A stretch of 16,011 nucleotides of DNA from an uncultured Collinsella sp. (GTDB lineage Bacteria > Actinomycetota > Coriobacteriia > Coriobacteriales > Coriobacteriaceae). The DNA lies in contig UQXP01000039.1 of assembly GCA_900545055.1 (NCBI GenBank), forward strand, positions 1-16,011, written 5' to 3'. Under the pieces are notes generated by a model that made no database searches, had not been told where the DNA came from, and saw nothing but the letters and a program-made list of their open reading frames with translations. Within the stretch, counting starts at the first letter, position 1; the number at the start of each line of letters is the position of its first letter. Positions 7,022 through 13,834 of this stretch are shown one piece after another. The translations under genes were made by a program, and so were the position numbers.

Positions 7022-8368
7022 CTACGCCACCAGCTTGTCAAAAGTGCCACGGCGGTTGAGCACCGTAAACGCCACCACGCAAATGACTGCCGATAGAATC
7101 GATCCGCACGGCGAGGCGATGCCCATGGGAAACAGCGTGTCGGAATAGGCGTTCGACAGCAGCCACGCGCCCGGCACGCGAATGAGCGCCACGGCCAGCA
7201 CGTTGTGCGCAAAGCCGATGTAGCTCCTGCCGTACGCGGCGAAAAAGCCACTAAAGCATATGTGAATGCCGGCGAAGATCGCATCGAAAATATAGCTGCG
7301 CATATAGCCGGTGCCGGCTGCGATCACCGCGGCGTCCTTGGCAAAAAAGCCGAGAAACGCCGGTGCCACCAGCCACATGAGCGCCGTGATCAGGCAGCCG
7401 TACACTACCGAGATGGTCATGGCGTTCTTGAGCACCTGACGCGCTCGGTCGCCCTTGCCCGCACCGGCGTTTTGCGCCGTGAGCGCGCTGACGGTGGCGC
7501 CCATGGAGCTCGGCACGATGAACAAAAAGCTGATCATCTTTTCGACCAGGCCCACGGCGGCGGCGTCGACCAGGCCGCGGTGGTTGGCGATAACGGTGAT
7601 GAACATAAACGCCACCTGGATGCAGCCGTCCTGCACGGCCACGGGCACGCCAATCTTAAGGATGCTGCCGAGTACCTCGGGCTGCGGACGCAGGTCGCTG
7701 CGCTTGACGTGGATGTTTGTGCGGCGGCTCTTGAGCCAGACGAGTGCGAGGGCAACACTTGCCGTCTGCGCGATCACCGTGCCGAGCGCCGCGCCCACGG
7801 GGCCGAGTCCCATGTGGCCAATAAGCAGAAAATCGAGCGCGATGTTGATGACGCACGCCACGCCGATCACGTACATGGGCGAGCGCGAATCGCCCAGGCC
7901 GCGAAAGATGGCCGAGAGGATGTTGTATGCGGCGATACACGGAATGCCGATAAAACAGATGCGCAGGTAGGCGGCAGTGCCCTCGACGGCTTCGGTCGGC
8001 GTGCCGATGAGTGCCACGATCTGCGGGCACAGCGCGAGCAAGAGCGCGGCCAACACCACCGAGACGCCCATAAAGAGCGTGATGGTGTTGCCGATGGCGG
8101 CCTCGGCGCGGTCAAAGCGGCGCGACCCCACGGCGTGGCCGACGATGACGGTCGTTCCCATGGCCAGGCCCACGAGCGTCACGGTAATGATATAGAGCGT
8201 CTGCGCGCCGTTGCCCACGGCGGTGATGCCGGCGGCGCCGCTAAACTGCCCGATAAAGTACAGGTCGGCCATGCCGTAGAGCATCTGCAAAAAGTACGAG
8301 AGCATATAGGGCAGGGCGAAGACCGCGATGGTCTTGAGGACATTACCGCGTGTGAGGTCGTGTTCCAT
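7022..8368 (-). CDS. MATE-family multidrug efflux transporter
   Basis: This 448-residue protein has about twelve predicted hydrophobic helices in two homologous halves and starts MEHDLTRGNVLKTIAVFALP, a typical MATE (MOP superfamily, DinF/NorM-like) opening. Other family features include MLYGMADLYFIGQFSG, GHAVGSRRFDRAE, IFRGLGDSRSPMY and VGAALGTVIAQ in the first half and QNAGAGKGDRA in the second. MATE proteins export cationic drugs in exchange for H+ or Na+. The start ATG has only a weak GAAAG-like site upstream, but no better in-frame start exists nearby. It is the first gene of a unit with the MerR-type gene, with a MerR-style promoter at 8410-8440. Substrates cannot be told from sequence. 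Confidence 0.93.
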   Translation of the reverse strand: MEHDLTRGNVLKTIAVFALPYMLSYFLQMLYGMADLYFIGQFSGAAGITAVGNGAQTLYIITVTLVGLAMGTTVIVGHAVGSRRFDRAEAAIGNTITLFMGVSVVLAALLLALCPQIVALIGTPTEAVEGTAAYLRICFIGIPCIAAYNILSAIFRGLGDSRSPMYVIGVACVINIALDFLLIGHMGLGPVGAALGTVIAQTASVALALVWLKSRRTNIHVKRSDLRPQPEVLGSILKIGVPVAVQDGCIQVAFMFITVIANHRGLVDAAAVGLVEKMISFLFIVPSSMGATVSALTAQNAGAGKGDRARQVLKNAMTISVVYGCLITALMWLVAPAFLGFFAKDAAVIAAGTGYMRSYIFDAIFAGIHICFSGFFAAYGRSYIGFAHNVLAVALIRVPGAWLLSNAYSDTLFPMGIASPCGSILSAVICVVAFTVLNRRGTFDKLVA

Positions 8369-8409
8369 GGGCGGGCACTTTCTGGCTTGGTTCGTTTACG
8401 TACCAGTGT

Positions 8410-8440
8410 AGTGAAAACCCTACAACGATTATAGAGTCAA
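8410..8440 (-). promoter_or_regulatory. MerR-type promoter/operator upstream of the MATE gene
   Basis: On the minus strand, TTGACT (8440-8435) is followed after 19 bases by TTCACT (8415-8410), the overlong spacing used by MerR activators. Between them lies a dyad CTCTATAA-TCG-TTGTAGGG, imperfect at two of eight pairs, which overlaps the -35 element. It sits 42 bases before the MATE start. The neighbouring regulator is the obvious candidate to bind it. Confidence 0.65.
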
Positions 8441-8540
8441 GGTCTAGGTTGCCGGTGGGACTAAAAAATCGCGCCTCCAATCATTTCGGTTTGAATACGA
8501 TCGCGCGCCGCGCGGGCTTAGCGCCTGCGCCGGCCTTATA

Positions 8541-8552
8541 GAAATCGATTTC
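8541..8552. promoter_or_regulatory. Perfect 12-bp palindrome, candidate operator
   Basis: GAAATCGATTTC reads the same on both strands and ends 7 bases before the -35 hexamer of the ABC transporter promoter. Position and symmetry suit a dimeric repressor or activator site. No cognate regulator is identified, and a 12-base palindrome could occur by chance. Confidence 0.35.
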
Positions 8553-8559
8553 GGAACAC

Positions 8560-8587
8560 TTGACACCATCGCTCGGCGCGCAATAAT
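8560..8587 (+). promoter_or_regulatory. Sigma-70-type promoter of the ABC exporter operon
   Basis: A perfect -35 TTGACA (8560-8565) and AATAAT (8582-8587, five of six consensus bases) are separated by 16 bases. It lies 41 bases before the GTG start of the first ABC gene and points toward it. Confidence 0.7.
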
Positions 8588-8628
8588 ACGTGCATTTGCG
8601 AACAACGTTTGATGGGGGATGAACCTGC

Positions 8629-10458
8629 GTGCGCAATCTCAAAATCTTGTTTTCCTATTTGGGGGCATACCGTCGCGATGCCATACTCGGCGTGATGTTC
8701 GTCTCGGTCGAGACCGCGCTCGAGCTGTTTATCCCGGTCATCATGGCCAACATCATCGACGTGGGCGTGCCCACGGGCGACGTCAATTACATGCTGCTGC
8801 AGGGCGCGTTCATGATCGTGTGCGCCGCGTTTTCGCTGGTACTGGGCTTAGGGTATGCCCGCACATCCGCTCGCGTGGCCTCGGGTTTGGGCGCTAACCT
8901 GCGCGAGGCCGAGTATCGCAAGATCCAGACGCTCGCCTTTGGCAACCTGGACAACTACGACGCCAGCTCGCTCGTCACGCGCATGACCACCGACATCACC
9001 GTCATCCAAAACGCCATCGGCAACGGTTTCCGTCCCATGGTGCGCGGACCGGTGACACTCATTGTCGGTCTGGTTTATGCCTTGGTGTTGTCGCGCCCGC
9101 TTGCCACGGTCTTCGCGATTATCCTGCCCGTACTGGCGATTGTGCTGGGCATCATCACCTACCGCGTGAGCCCGCTCTACCGTCAGCTGCAGACCTCGAT
9201 GGACCACCTCAACGGTGTGGTGCAGGAGGACCTCACCGCCGTGCGCGCCGTTAAGGCATACGTGCGCGCCGAGCATGAGGAGGCCAAATTCGATACCGTC
9301 AATACCGAGCTCGCGCACACGGCGACGAAGACCTTCGGCAACGCCGTGCTCAACCTGCCGGTGTTCCAGCTGTCGATGTACGTGGCCGCCATTTCGATCC
9401 TGTGGATTGGCGGGCGCATGATTATCGCCGGCGAGCTGGGCGTGGGTTCGCTCACGGGCTTTATGAGCTACGTGCTGCTGATCATGAACTCGCTCATGAT
9501 GATCTCCAACGTGTTTTTGCTGCTCACGCGCGCGCTCGCCAGCGTGGAACGCATTTCGCGCGTGATCGACGAGCAATCGCTCATCCAAGCGCCTGCGGCA
9601 GACGTGGCCGTGCACGAAGTGGCCGACGGAAGTGTCGAGTTCCGCAATGTGTCGTTTAAGTACCGCGCAGATGCTGCCGAGGACGTGCTCGAGCATATCG
9701 ACCTGCGCATCGAGCTGGGCTCCACGGTGGGCGTGCTCGGCGGCACGGGCTCGGGCAAGAGCTCGCTCGTGCAGCTCATCGCGCGCCTGTACGACGCGAC
9801 CGAGGGCGCCGTGCTCGTGGGCGGGCGCGATGTGCGCGATTACGACCTGGCTGCCCTGCGCGATGCCGTGGGCATTGTGCTGCAAAAGAACGTGCTGTTT
9901 ACGGGCACCGTGCGCGAGAACCTGCAGTGGGGCGCGCCCGATGCCACCGACGAGGAGCTGCTGAGTGCCTGCCGTGCGGCGTGCGTGGACGAGTTCCTGG
10001 ACCGCATCGGCGGGCTGGACGGCGAGTTGGGCCAGGGCGGCGCCGGTGTTTCGGGCGGACAGAAGCAGCGCCTGTGCATCGCGCGCACGCTGCTCAAGCA
10101 CCCGCGCGTGCTTATTTTTGACGACTCGACCAGCGCGGTCGATATGGCGACCGACGCCAAGATCCGCGAGCATATCGCGCAGATTCCCGATACGACCGTG
10201 ATCATCATCGCCCAGCGCATCGCAAGCGTGATGGATGCCGATCGCATTGTGGTGCTGGACGACGGGCTTGTCCACGGCGTGGGCACGCACGAGGAGCTGC
10301 TGGCGGGTGACAACATCTACCAGGAGATTTACGCCTCGCAGATGGAGTTTGCGGGGAACGCGGACGCCGCCGGAGGCAGCGACGATGGCTGCGCGAACGA
10401 TCCGTTTTTCTCCGTCCCCGGCGGATCACCCCTGGAAGGGGGTGAGCGTCATGCCTAA
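8629..10458 (+). CDS. Heterodimeric ABC exporter, subunit with degenerate ATP site (TM287-like)
   Basis: This 609-residue half-transporter has an N-terminal six-helix membrane domain (about 1-320) and a C-terminal ATPase domain. Walker A GGTGSGKSS (371-379, K377) and signature VSGGQ (474-478) are intact. The Walker B catalytic Glu is Asp499 (LIFDDSTSAVD) and the switch His is Gln529 (IIIAQRI). Both changes mark the degenerate half of exporters such as TM287 and BmrC, and the ending YQEIYASQMEF is also TM287-like. It should pair with the next gene's product to export drugs or lipids. The GTG start is used with GGGGGA 9 bases before it; an ATG ten bases upstream is out of frame. The last 20 or so codons after ...SDDGCA are encoded by a dispersed repeat plus the next gene's ribosome binding site. 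The stop overlaps the next start. Confidence 0.95.
   Translation: MRNLKILFSYLGAYRRDAILGVMFVSVETALELFIPVIMANIIDVGVPTGDVNYMLLQGAFMIVCAAFSLVLGLGYARTSARVASGLGANLREAEYRKIQTLAFGNLDNYDASSLVTRMTTDITVIQNAIGNGFRPMVRGPVTLIVGLVYALVLSRPLATVFAIILPVLAIVLGIITYRVSPLYRQLQTSMDHLNGVVQEDLTAVRAVKAYVRAEHEEAKFDTVNTELAHTATKTFGNAVLNLPVFQLSMYVAAISILWIGGRMIIAGELGVGSLTGFMSYVLLIMNSLMMISNVFLLLTRALASVERISRVIDEQSLIQAPAADVAVHEVADGSVEFRNVSFKYRADAAEDVLEHIDLRIELGSTVGVLGGTGSGKSSLVQLIARLYDATEGAVLVGGRDVRDYDLAALRDAVGIVLQKNVLFTGTVRENLQWGAPDATDEELLSACRAACVDEFLDRIGGLDGELGQGGAGVSGGQKQRLCIARTLLKHPRVLIFDDSTSAVDMATDAKIREHIAQIPDTTVIIIAQRIASVMDADRIVVLDDGLVHGVGTHEELLAGDNIYQEIYASQMEFAGNADAAGGSDDGCANDPFFSVPGGSPLEGGERHA
10399..10427 (+). repeat. 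Dispersed 29-bp repeat, copy inside coding sequence
   Basis: It begins GATCCGTTTTTCTCCGTCCC and ends GGCGGATC, matching the intergenic copy at 3546-3574 (other strand) at 26 of 29 positions. Here it is translated as DPFFSVPGGS near the C terminus of the first ABC subunit, and its 3' end merges with the hairpin around the next ribosome binding site. Confidence 0.7.
10426..10445 (+). promoter_or_regulatory. Hairpin covering the ribosome binding site of the second ABC gene
   Basis: TCACCCC / GGGGTGA forms a 7-bp stem around a six-base loop, TGGAAG. The likely Shine-Dalgarno AAGGGGGT before ATG 10451 is partly in the stem. It lies within the translated end of the upstream gene, so ribosomes finishing that gene would open it. 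This would couple synthesis of the two subunits. Confidence 0.5.
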
Positions 10459-12349
10459 GACCGCAGCCCAAGCACGCCCGGCCGACCTCAAGCGCACGGT
10501 GCGCCGCTTGCTCTCCTACATGGGGCATGCCAAGTTCTCGTTGCTCGCGGTGGGCGTGCTCGCCTCCGTCGCCGCCATCGCGAGCCTCGCCGGCACCTAC
10601 ATGGTGCGCCCCATCGTTAACGGTTTGGCCACGGGCGGGGAGGAACTGCTTGCCAAGCAGGTCATCCTGACGGCGATCATCTACGCCGCGGGCGTGCTCT
10701 CGGCCCTGGGCTACTCACAGATCATGGTGCGTGCGGCCCAACGCGTGGTGTCCGATATTCGACGCGACCTGTTCGCGCACATCCAGACGCTGCCGCTCAG
10801 TTATTTTGACAGCACGCGCTCGGGCGACATCATGAGCTTTTTCACCAACGACGTCGACACCGTCTCCGAGGCGCTCAACAACAGCTTTGCCAACGTGATT
10901 CAGGCCACCATTCAGGTTGTGGGCACCACGGCCATGCTCATCATCCTTAACTGGCAGCTCACGATTATCACGCTCGTGTGCGATGCGGCCATTGTGCTGT
11001 ATGCGCGCTACTCGGGCGCGCGCTCTAAGCGCTTCTTTGCCGCCCAGCAGGCATCGCTTGGCGACCTGGACGGATATATCGAAGAGATGGTCTCGGGCCA
11101 AAAGGTCATCAAGGTCTTTAATCACGAGGCAGCGAATGTCGCCGGCTTCGCCTGCCGCAACGATGAGCTTCGCCGCACCGGCACCGCTGCCGTGAGCTAT
11201 GCCAACTCCATGGTGCCCATGACCGTCGTGATTGGCTACGTCAACTATGCCATCGTCGCCGTGGCGGGCGGCATGCTCTGCATCAAGGGGCTCGCCGACG
11301 TGGGCGCGCTCGCGAGCTATCTGGTCTTCGTACGCCAAGCGGCCATGCCCATCAACCAGTTCACGCAGCTGGGCAACTTCTTGCTCAATGCGTTGGCCGG
11401 CGCCGAGCGCCTGTTTGCCGCCATGGATCTTGAGCCCGAGGTGGACGAGGGCTGCGTGGAGCTGGTGCAGACGGGCGACGCCGCGTGGGCATGGAAGATT
11501 CCCGAGGGCCAGGGCGTGGGCGCGTACGGGCACCTGCATGATGTGGCTGCCGTTGATGAGTCGGGCCGCGCGGTGGCTGCCGACGGTACCGAGCTCACGT
11601 GCGGCTTGGTCCCGCTTGCCGGCGACGTGCGCTTCCATGCCGTGGACTTTTCCTACGTGCCGGGCACGCGCGTGCTCACGGACCTCAACCTGTTTGCCAA
11701 GCCGGGACAAAAGATCGCTTTTGTGGGTTCGACGGGCGCCGGAAAGACGACCATCACCAACCTCATCAACCGCTTCTACGAGGTCGATGACGGCGAGATC
11801 ACGTACGACGGCATCGACGTCAAGCACATCGCCAAGGCCAGCCTGCGCGGGTCGCTCGGCATTGTGCTGCAGGATACGCACCTGTTTAGCGGCACCATTG
11901 CGCAGAACATCCGCTTTGGCAAGCTCGACGCGACCGACGAGGAGGTGCGCGCCGCCGCCGAGGCCGCCTGCGCCGATTCGTTTATCCGCCGTCTGCCGCA
12001 AGGCTACGACACGCCGGTTACGGCCGACGGTGCCAACCTGAGCCAGGGTCAGCGCCAGCTGCTCGCCATCGCGCGCGTGGCCGTGGCCGATCCGCCGGTG
12101 CTCATCCTGGACGAGGCCACAAGCTCCATCGACACACGCACCGAAAAGCTCATCGAACGCGGCATGGACCGCATCATGCGCGGCCGCACCACGTTTATGA
12201 TTGCGCACCGCCTGTCCACCGTCCGCGACGCCGATGCCATCATGGTCCTGGAGCACGGCCGCATCATCGAGCGTGGTGCCCACGAGGAACTGCTCGCCCA
12301 GCACGGCGAGTACTGGCAGCTGGCGCATGGCTTAAAAGAGTTGGATTAA
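10451..12349 (+). CDS. Heterodimeric ABC exporter, subunit with canonical ATP site (TM288-like)
   Basis: This 632-residue partner has six membrane helices (about 30-320) and an ATPase domain from about 392. Walker A GSTGAGKTT (426-434, K432), Walker B LILDE with catalytic E555 and switch H586 (IAHRLST) are all canonical. The signature is LSQGQ (530-534) instead of LSGGQ, as in TM288. With the upstream subunit this gives one competent and one degenerate composite ATP site, the known asymmetric design. The membrane-to-ATPase linker is about 60 residues (331-391, with AWAWKIPEG), longer than the usual 20 or so. ATG 10451 overlaps the upstream stop codon by eight bases and has AAGGGGG before it; the frame stays open far upstream but overlaps the previous gene. 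The transport substrate is unknown. Confidence 0.95.
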   Translation: MPKTAAQARPADLKRTVRRLLSYMGHAKFSLLAVGVLASVAAIASLAGTYMVRPIVNGLATGGEELLAKQVILTAIIYAAGVLSALGYSQIMVRAAQRVVSDIRRDLFAHIQTLPLSYFDSTRSGDIMSFFTNDVDTVSEALNNSFANVIQATIQVVGTTAMLIILNWQLTIITLVCDAAIVLYARYSGARSKRFFAAQQASLGDLDGYIEEMVSGQKVIKVFNHEAANVAGFACRNDELRRTGTAAVSYANSMVPMTVVIGYVNYAIVAVAGGMLCIKGLADVGALASYLVFVRQAAMPINQFTQLGNFLLNALAGAERLFAAMDLEPEVDEGCVELVQTGDAAWAWKIPEGQGVGAYGHLHDVAAVDESGRAVAADGTELTCGLVPLAGDVRFHAVDFSYVPGTRVLTDLNLFAKPGQKIAFVGSTGAGKTTITNLINRFYEVDDGEITYDGIDVKHIAKASLRGSLGIVLQDTHLFSGTIAQNIRFGKLDATDEEVRAAAEAACADSFIRRLPQGYDTPVTADGANLSQGQRQLLAIARVAVADPPVLILDEATSSIDTRTEKLIERGMDRIMRGRTTFMIAHRLSTVRDADAIMVLEHGRIIERGAHEELLAQHGEYWQLAHGLKELD

Positions 12350-12398
12350 CCCGTTCGAGCACGATGCTTTGACCCCTCCGTGCTCCTCACCCCGCCTC

Positions 12399-12463
12399 AA
12401 ACCGTCCCAACATTCGACGTTTTTCTCGATTTTGAGAAAAAGCATCGAATGTTGGGACGGTTT
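12399..12463 (+). repeat. 65-bp near-palindromic repeat, copy 1
   Basis: The outer arms are a perfect 19-bp inverted repeat, AAACCGTCCCAACATTCGA and its complement. Inside, after a small CG/GCA internal loop, an 8-bp stem TTTTTCTC / GAGAAAAA closes on GATTTT. It is followed by TTTTT-like sequence, so it may also terminate the ABC operon. It matches copy 2 at 58 of 65 positions, in the same orientation, with identical arms. Confidence 0.9.
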
Positions 12464-12563
12464 TTCTGCCACTCGATCGGGTGGAATCGCTAACTTGCAT
12501 GCGAAGGTGTGCGAATCCGCGAGCAGGGGAATAAGGTTGGTTATCCGACCCATTGGAGGGCTC

Positions 12564-13601
12564 ATGGACCTGCCGATCGTCCTGTCCCATAAGACTGCCT
12601 GGCTGTACCACAATGTAGCGCGCCCGTCCGAGCCGCTCTCGCGAGCAAGCAGCCTATACGATGAGGACTCATTTGCTGACGAGGCGGAGCCGACCGCGAG
12701 CCTGCCTAAATTGGGGCTAGATGCAAAGGGGCTGAGAATATCTGCGGCGGTCGAGATTGTCACCGACTACCTGGTCTCACTTGGTATTCCACATGAGGAG
12801 CTCGATCGTATTGACACGCTGGTTAGCTTCGATTTCGAGCGCTCTCGGCCGGCGGGTCTCCGACGCCATGTGTTTGGGGCGCCCATACCTTCGGATCATC
12901 TTATCGAGGTGGCAGAGGGCCTTCTGGTGGTTGATGAGGCTATGTGCTTTGTCCAGGCGGGTTCGTGGATGAGTGAGCCCGAGCAGCTGGAATATGGGTA
13001 TGAAATCTGCGCCCGATACCATTTGAATCATTTGTCGTCAGGCGATTATATCGAGATGGGGCAGAGGTATACCGTTGCCGACCTGATCGCTTATTGCGAT
13101 GAGAACCGATCTCGTCAGGGGGCTACACGTGCGGCTGCCGTGCTTAAACGCGTGCACGATGGTGCGCGGTCGCCCATGGAGACGGCCACCGCAATCATGG
13201 TCGTCGCGAAGCGTTCCCAGGGCGGGCTCGGGTACACCAAGGTTGAGCTCAACCATCGGGTCGATGTTCCCAACGAGCTCAAATATCTCGCTAAGGCCGG
13301 GTATTTCGAGATTGATGTATATGCACCTGCGAGCGGTACGGGGATTGAGTACAACGGCTCGGACCATCTCGATAAACAGCGCAGTGCGTCGGACGCGGAG
13401 CGTATGACCGTGCTGAGCGCGCTGGGCTTTAGGATGATCGTCCTCACCGGGACTCAGTTTGCCAACCGGCTGCAATTGCATCGGGCGATGAATGCCATTG
13501 CGCTCGCTATGGGTCTCAAATGCGACCGAAGCGAGGCGTTTCAGAAACGGCAGAATGACCTGAGGGAATTCGTGATTCGGCACTGGAACGGCGGCCTCTA
13601 G
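12564..13601 (+). CDS. AbiEi/DUF559-like protein with PD-(D/E)xK nuclease fold, repeat-flanked
   Basis: No precise family is claimed. The C-terminal part of this 345-residue protein resembles DUF559/Vsr-type endonuclease domains attached to AbiEi-like proteins in actinobacteria: SPMETA (203-208), FEIDVYAP with D251, IEYNGSDHLD with E262, then ALGFRMIVLTGTQ. D251 and E262 fit the PD-(D/E)xK metal-site pattern, although the basic residue expected two after the Glu is N264. The middle part (about 110-200, including EGLLVVDEAMCFVQAG) matches the style of the AbiEi-like middle region; residues 1-55 are not recognised. ATG 12564 has GGAGGG four bases upstream; the longer open frame would run through the palindrome. 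Codon use is more mixed and AT-richer than the neighbours. Two 65-bp repeats bracket the gene, suggesting acquisition. The function may be defence or element maintenance; neither is shown. Confidence 0.75.
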   Translation: MDLPIVLSHKTAWLYHNVARPSEPLSRASSLYDEDSFADEAEPTASLPKLGLDAKGLRISAAVEIVTDYLVSLGIPHEELDRIDTLVSFDFERSRPAGLRRHVFGAPIPSDHLIEVAEGLLVVDEAMCFVQAGSWMSEPEQLEYGYEICARYHLNHLSSGDYIEMGQRYTVADLIAYCDENRSRQGATRAAAVLKRVHDGARSPMETATAIMVVAKRSQGGLGYTKVELNHRVDVPNELKYLAKAGYFEIDVYAPASGTGIEYNGSDHLDKQRSASDAERMTVLSALGFRMIVLTGTQFANRLQLHRAMNAIALAMGLKCDRSEAFQKRQNDLREFVIRHWNGGL

Positions 13602-13638
13602 GGGCGTCTGGCTCGTCTTTTGAGCCCTGCGAACACCT

Positions 13639-13703
13639 AAACCGTCCCAACATTCGACGTTTTTTGCCAATATCAGGAAAAGCATCGAATGTTGGGACGG
13701 TTT
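13639..13703 (+). repeat. 65-bp near-palindromic repeat, copy 2
   Basis: Its 19-bp outer arms are identical to those of copy 1 and it has the same 27-base core length, but seven core bases differ, so the inner stem is poorer. The asymmetric bases beside the arms (CG left, GCA right) show the same orientation as copy 1, giving a 1240-bp direct-repeat period around the nuclease-like gene. It begins 37 bases after that gene's stop. Confidence 0.9.
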
Positions 13704-13788
13704 GAATGCTGAGGATGGGCTCGGGAAGCCCGTCTTGCTCGAATGGCCTGTCCTGTCGTACGCGTGTCGGCACGATTCTCTTGTGGGG

Positions 13789-13794
13789 TATTAT
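13789..13794 (+). promoter_or_regulatory. Possible -10 element for moaA
   Basis: TATTAT lies 40 bases before the moaA start in an AT-richer patch. No convincing -35 hexamer is found 16-18 bases upstream, so an activator or a different sigma factor would be needed. No molybdenum cofactor riboswitch was recognised in 13704-13834. Confidence 0.3.
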
Positions 13795-13834
13795 GTTTCC
13801 CGAAGAATAAATCGCTGCGCGAGGGGAGGGCTGC

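Noticed and set aside
7205..8434. 409-codon plus-strand frame over the MATE gene
   Set aside because: Highly charged His/Arg/Ala product without domain features; the minus strand encodes a clear membrane transporter.
8848..10290. 480-codon minus-strand frame over the first ABC gene, and the similar one at 10715-12328
   Set aside because: Both are His/Ala/Gly/Val-rich mirrors of well-conserved ABC subunits; no ribosome binding site or family match.
12357..12385. GAGCAC/GTGCTC hairpin after the ABC operon as its terminator
   Set aside because: Six-bp stem with a 17-base loop and no T tract; the 65-bp palindrome just downstream is a better candidate.
12369..12563. Longer N terminus for the nuclease-like protein
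   Set aside because: It would translate through the 65-bp palindrome; ATG 12564 has a good GGAGGG and the upstream residues look non-protein-like.
12399..13703. CRISPR-like repeat pair
   Set aside because: Only two units, 1240 bp apart with a gene between and long self-complementary arms; no spacer array.
13704..13834. Molybdenum cofactor riboswitch before moaA
   Set aside because: Only about 130 bases, and no multi-helix layout was recognised; only a short GGGCT/AGCCC stem is visible.
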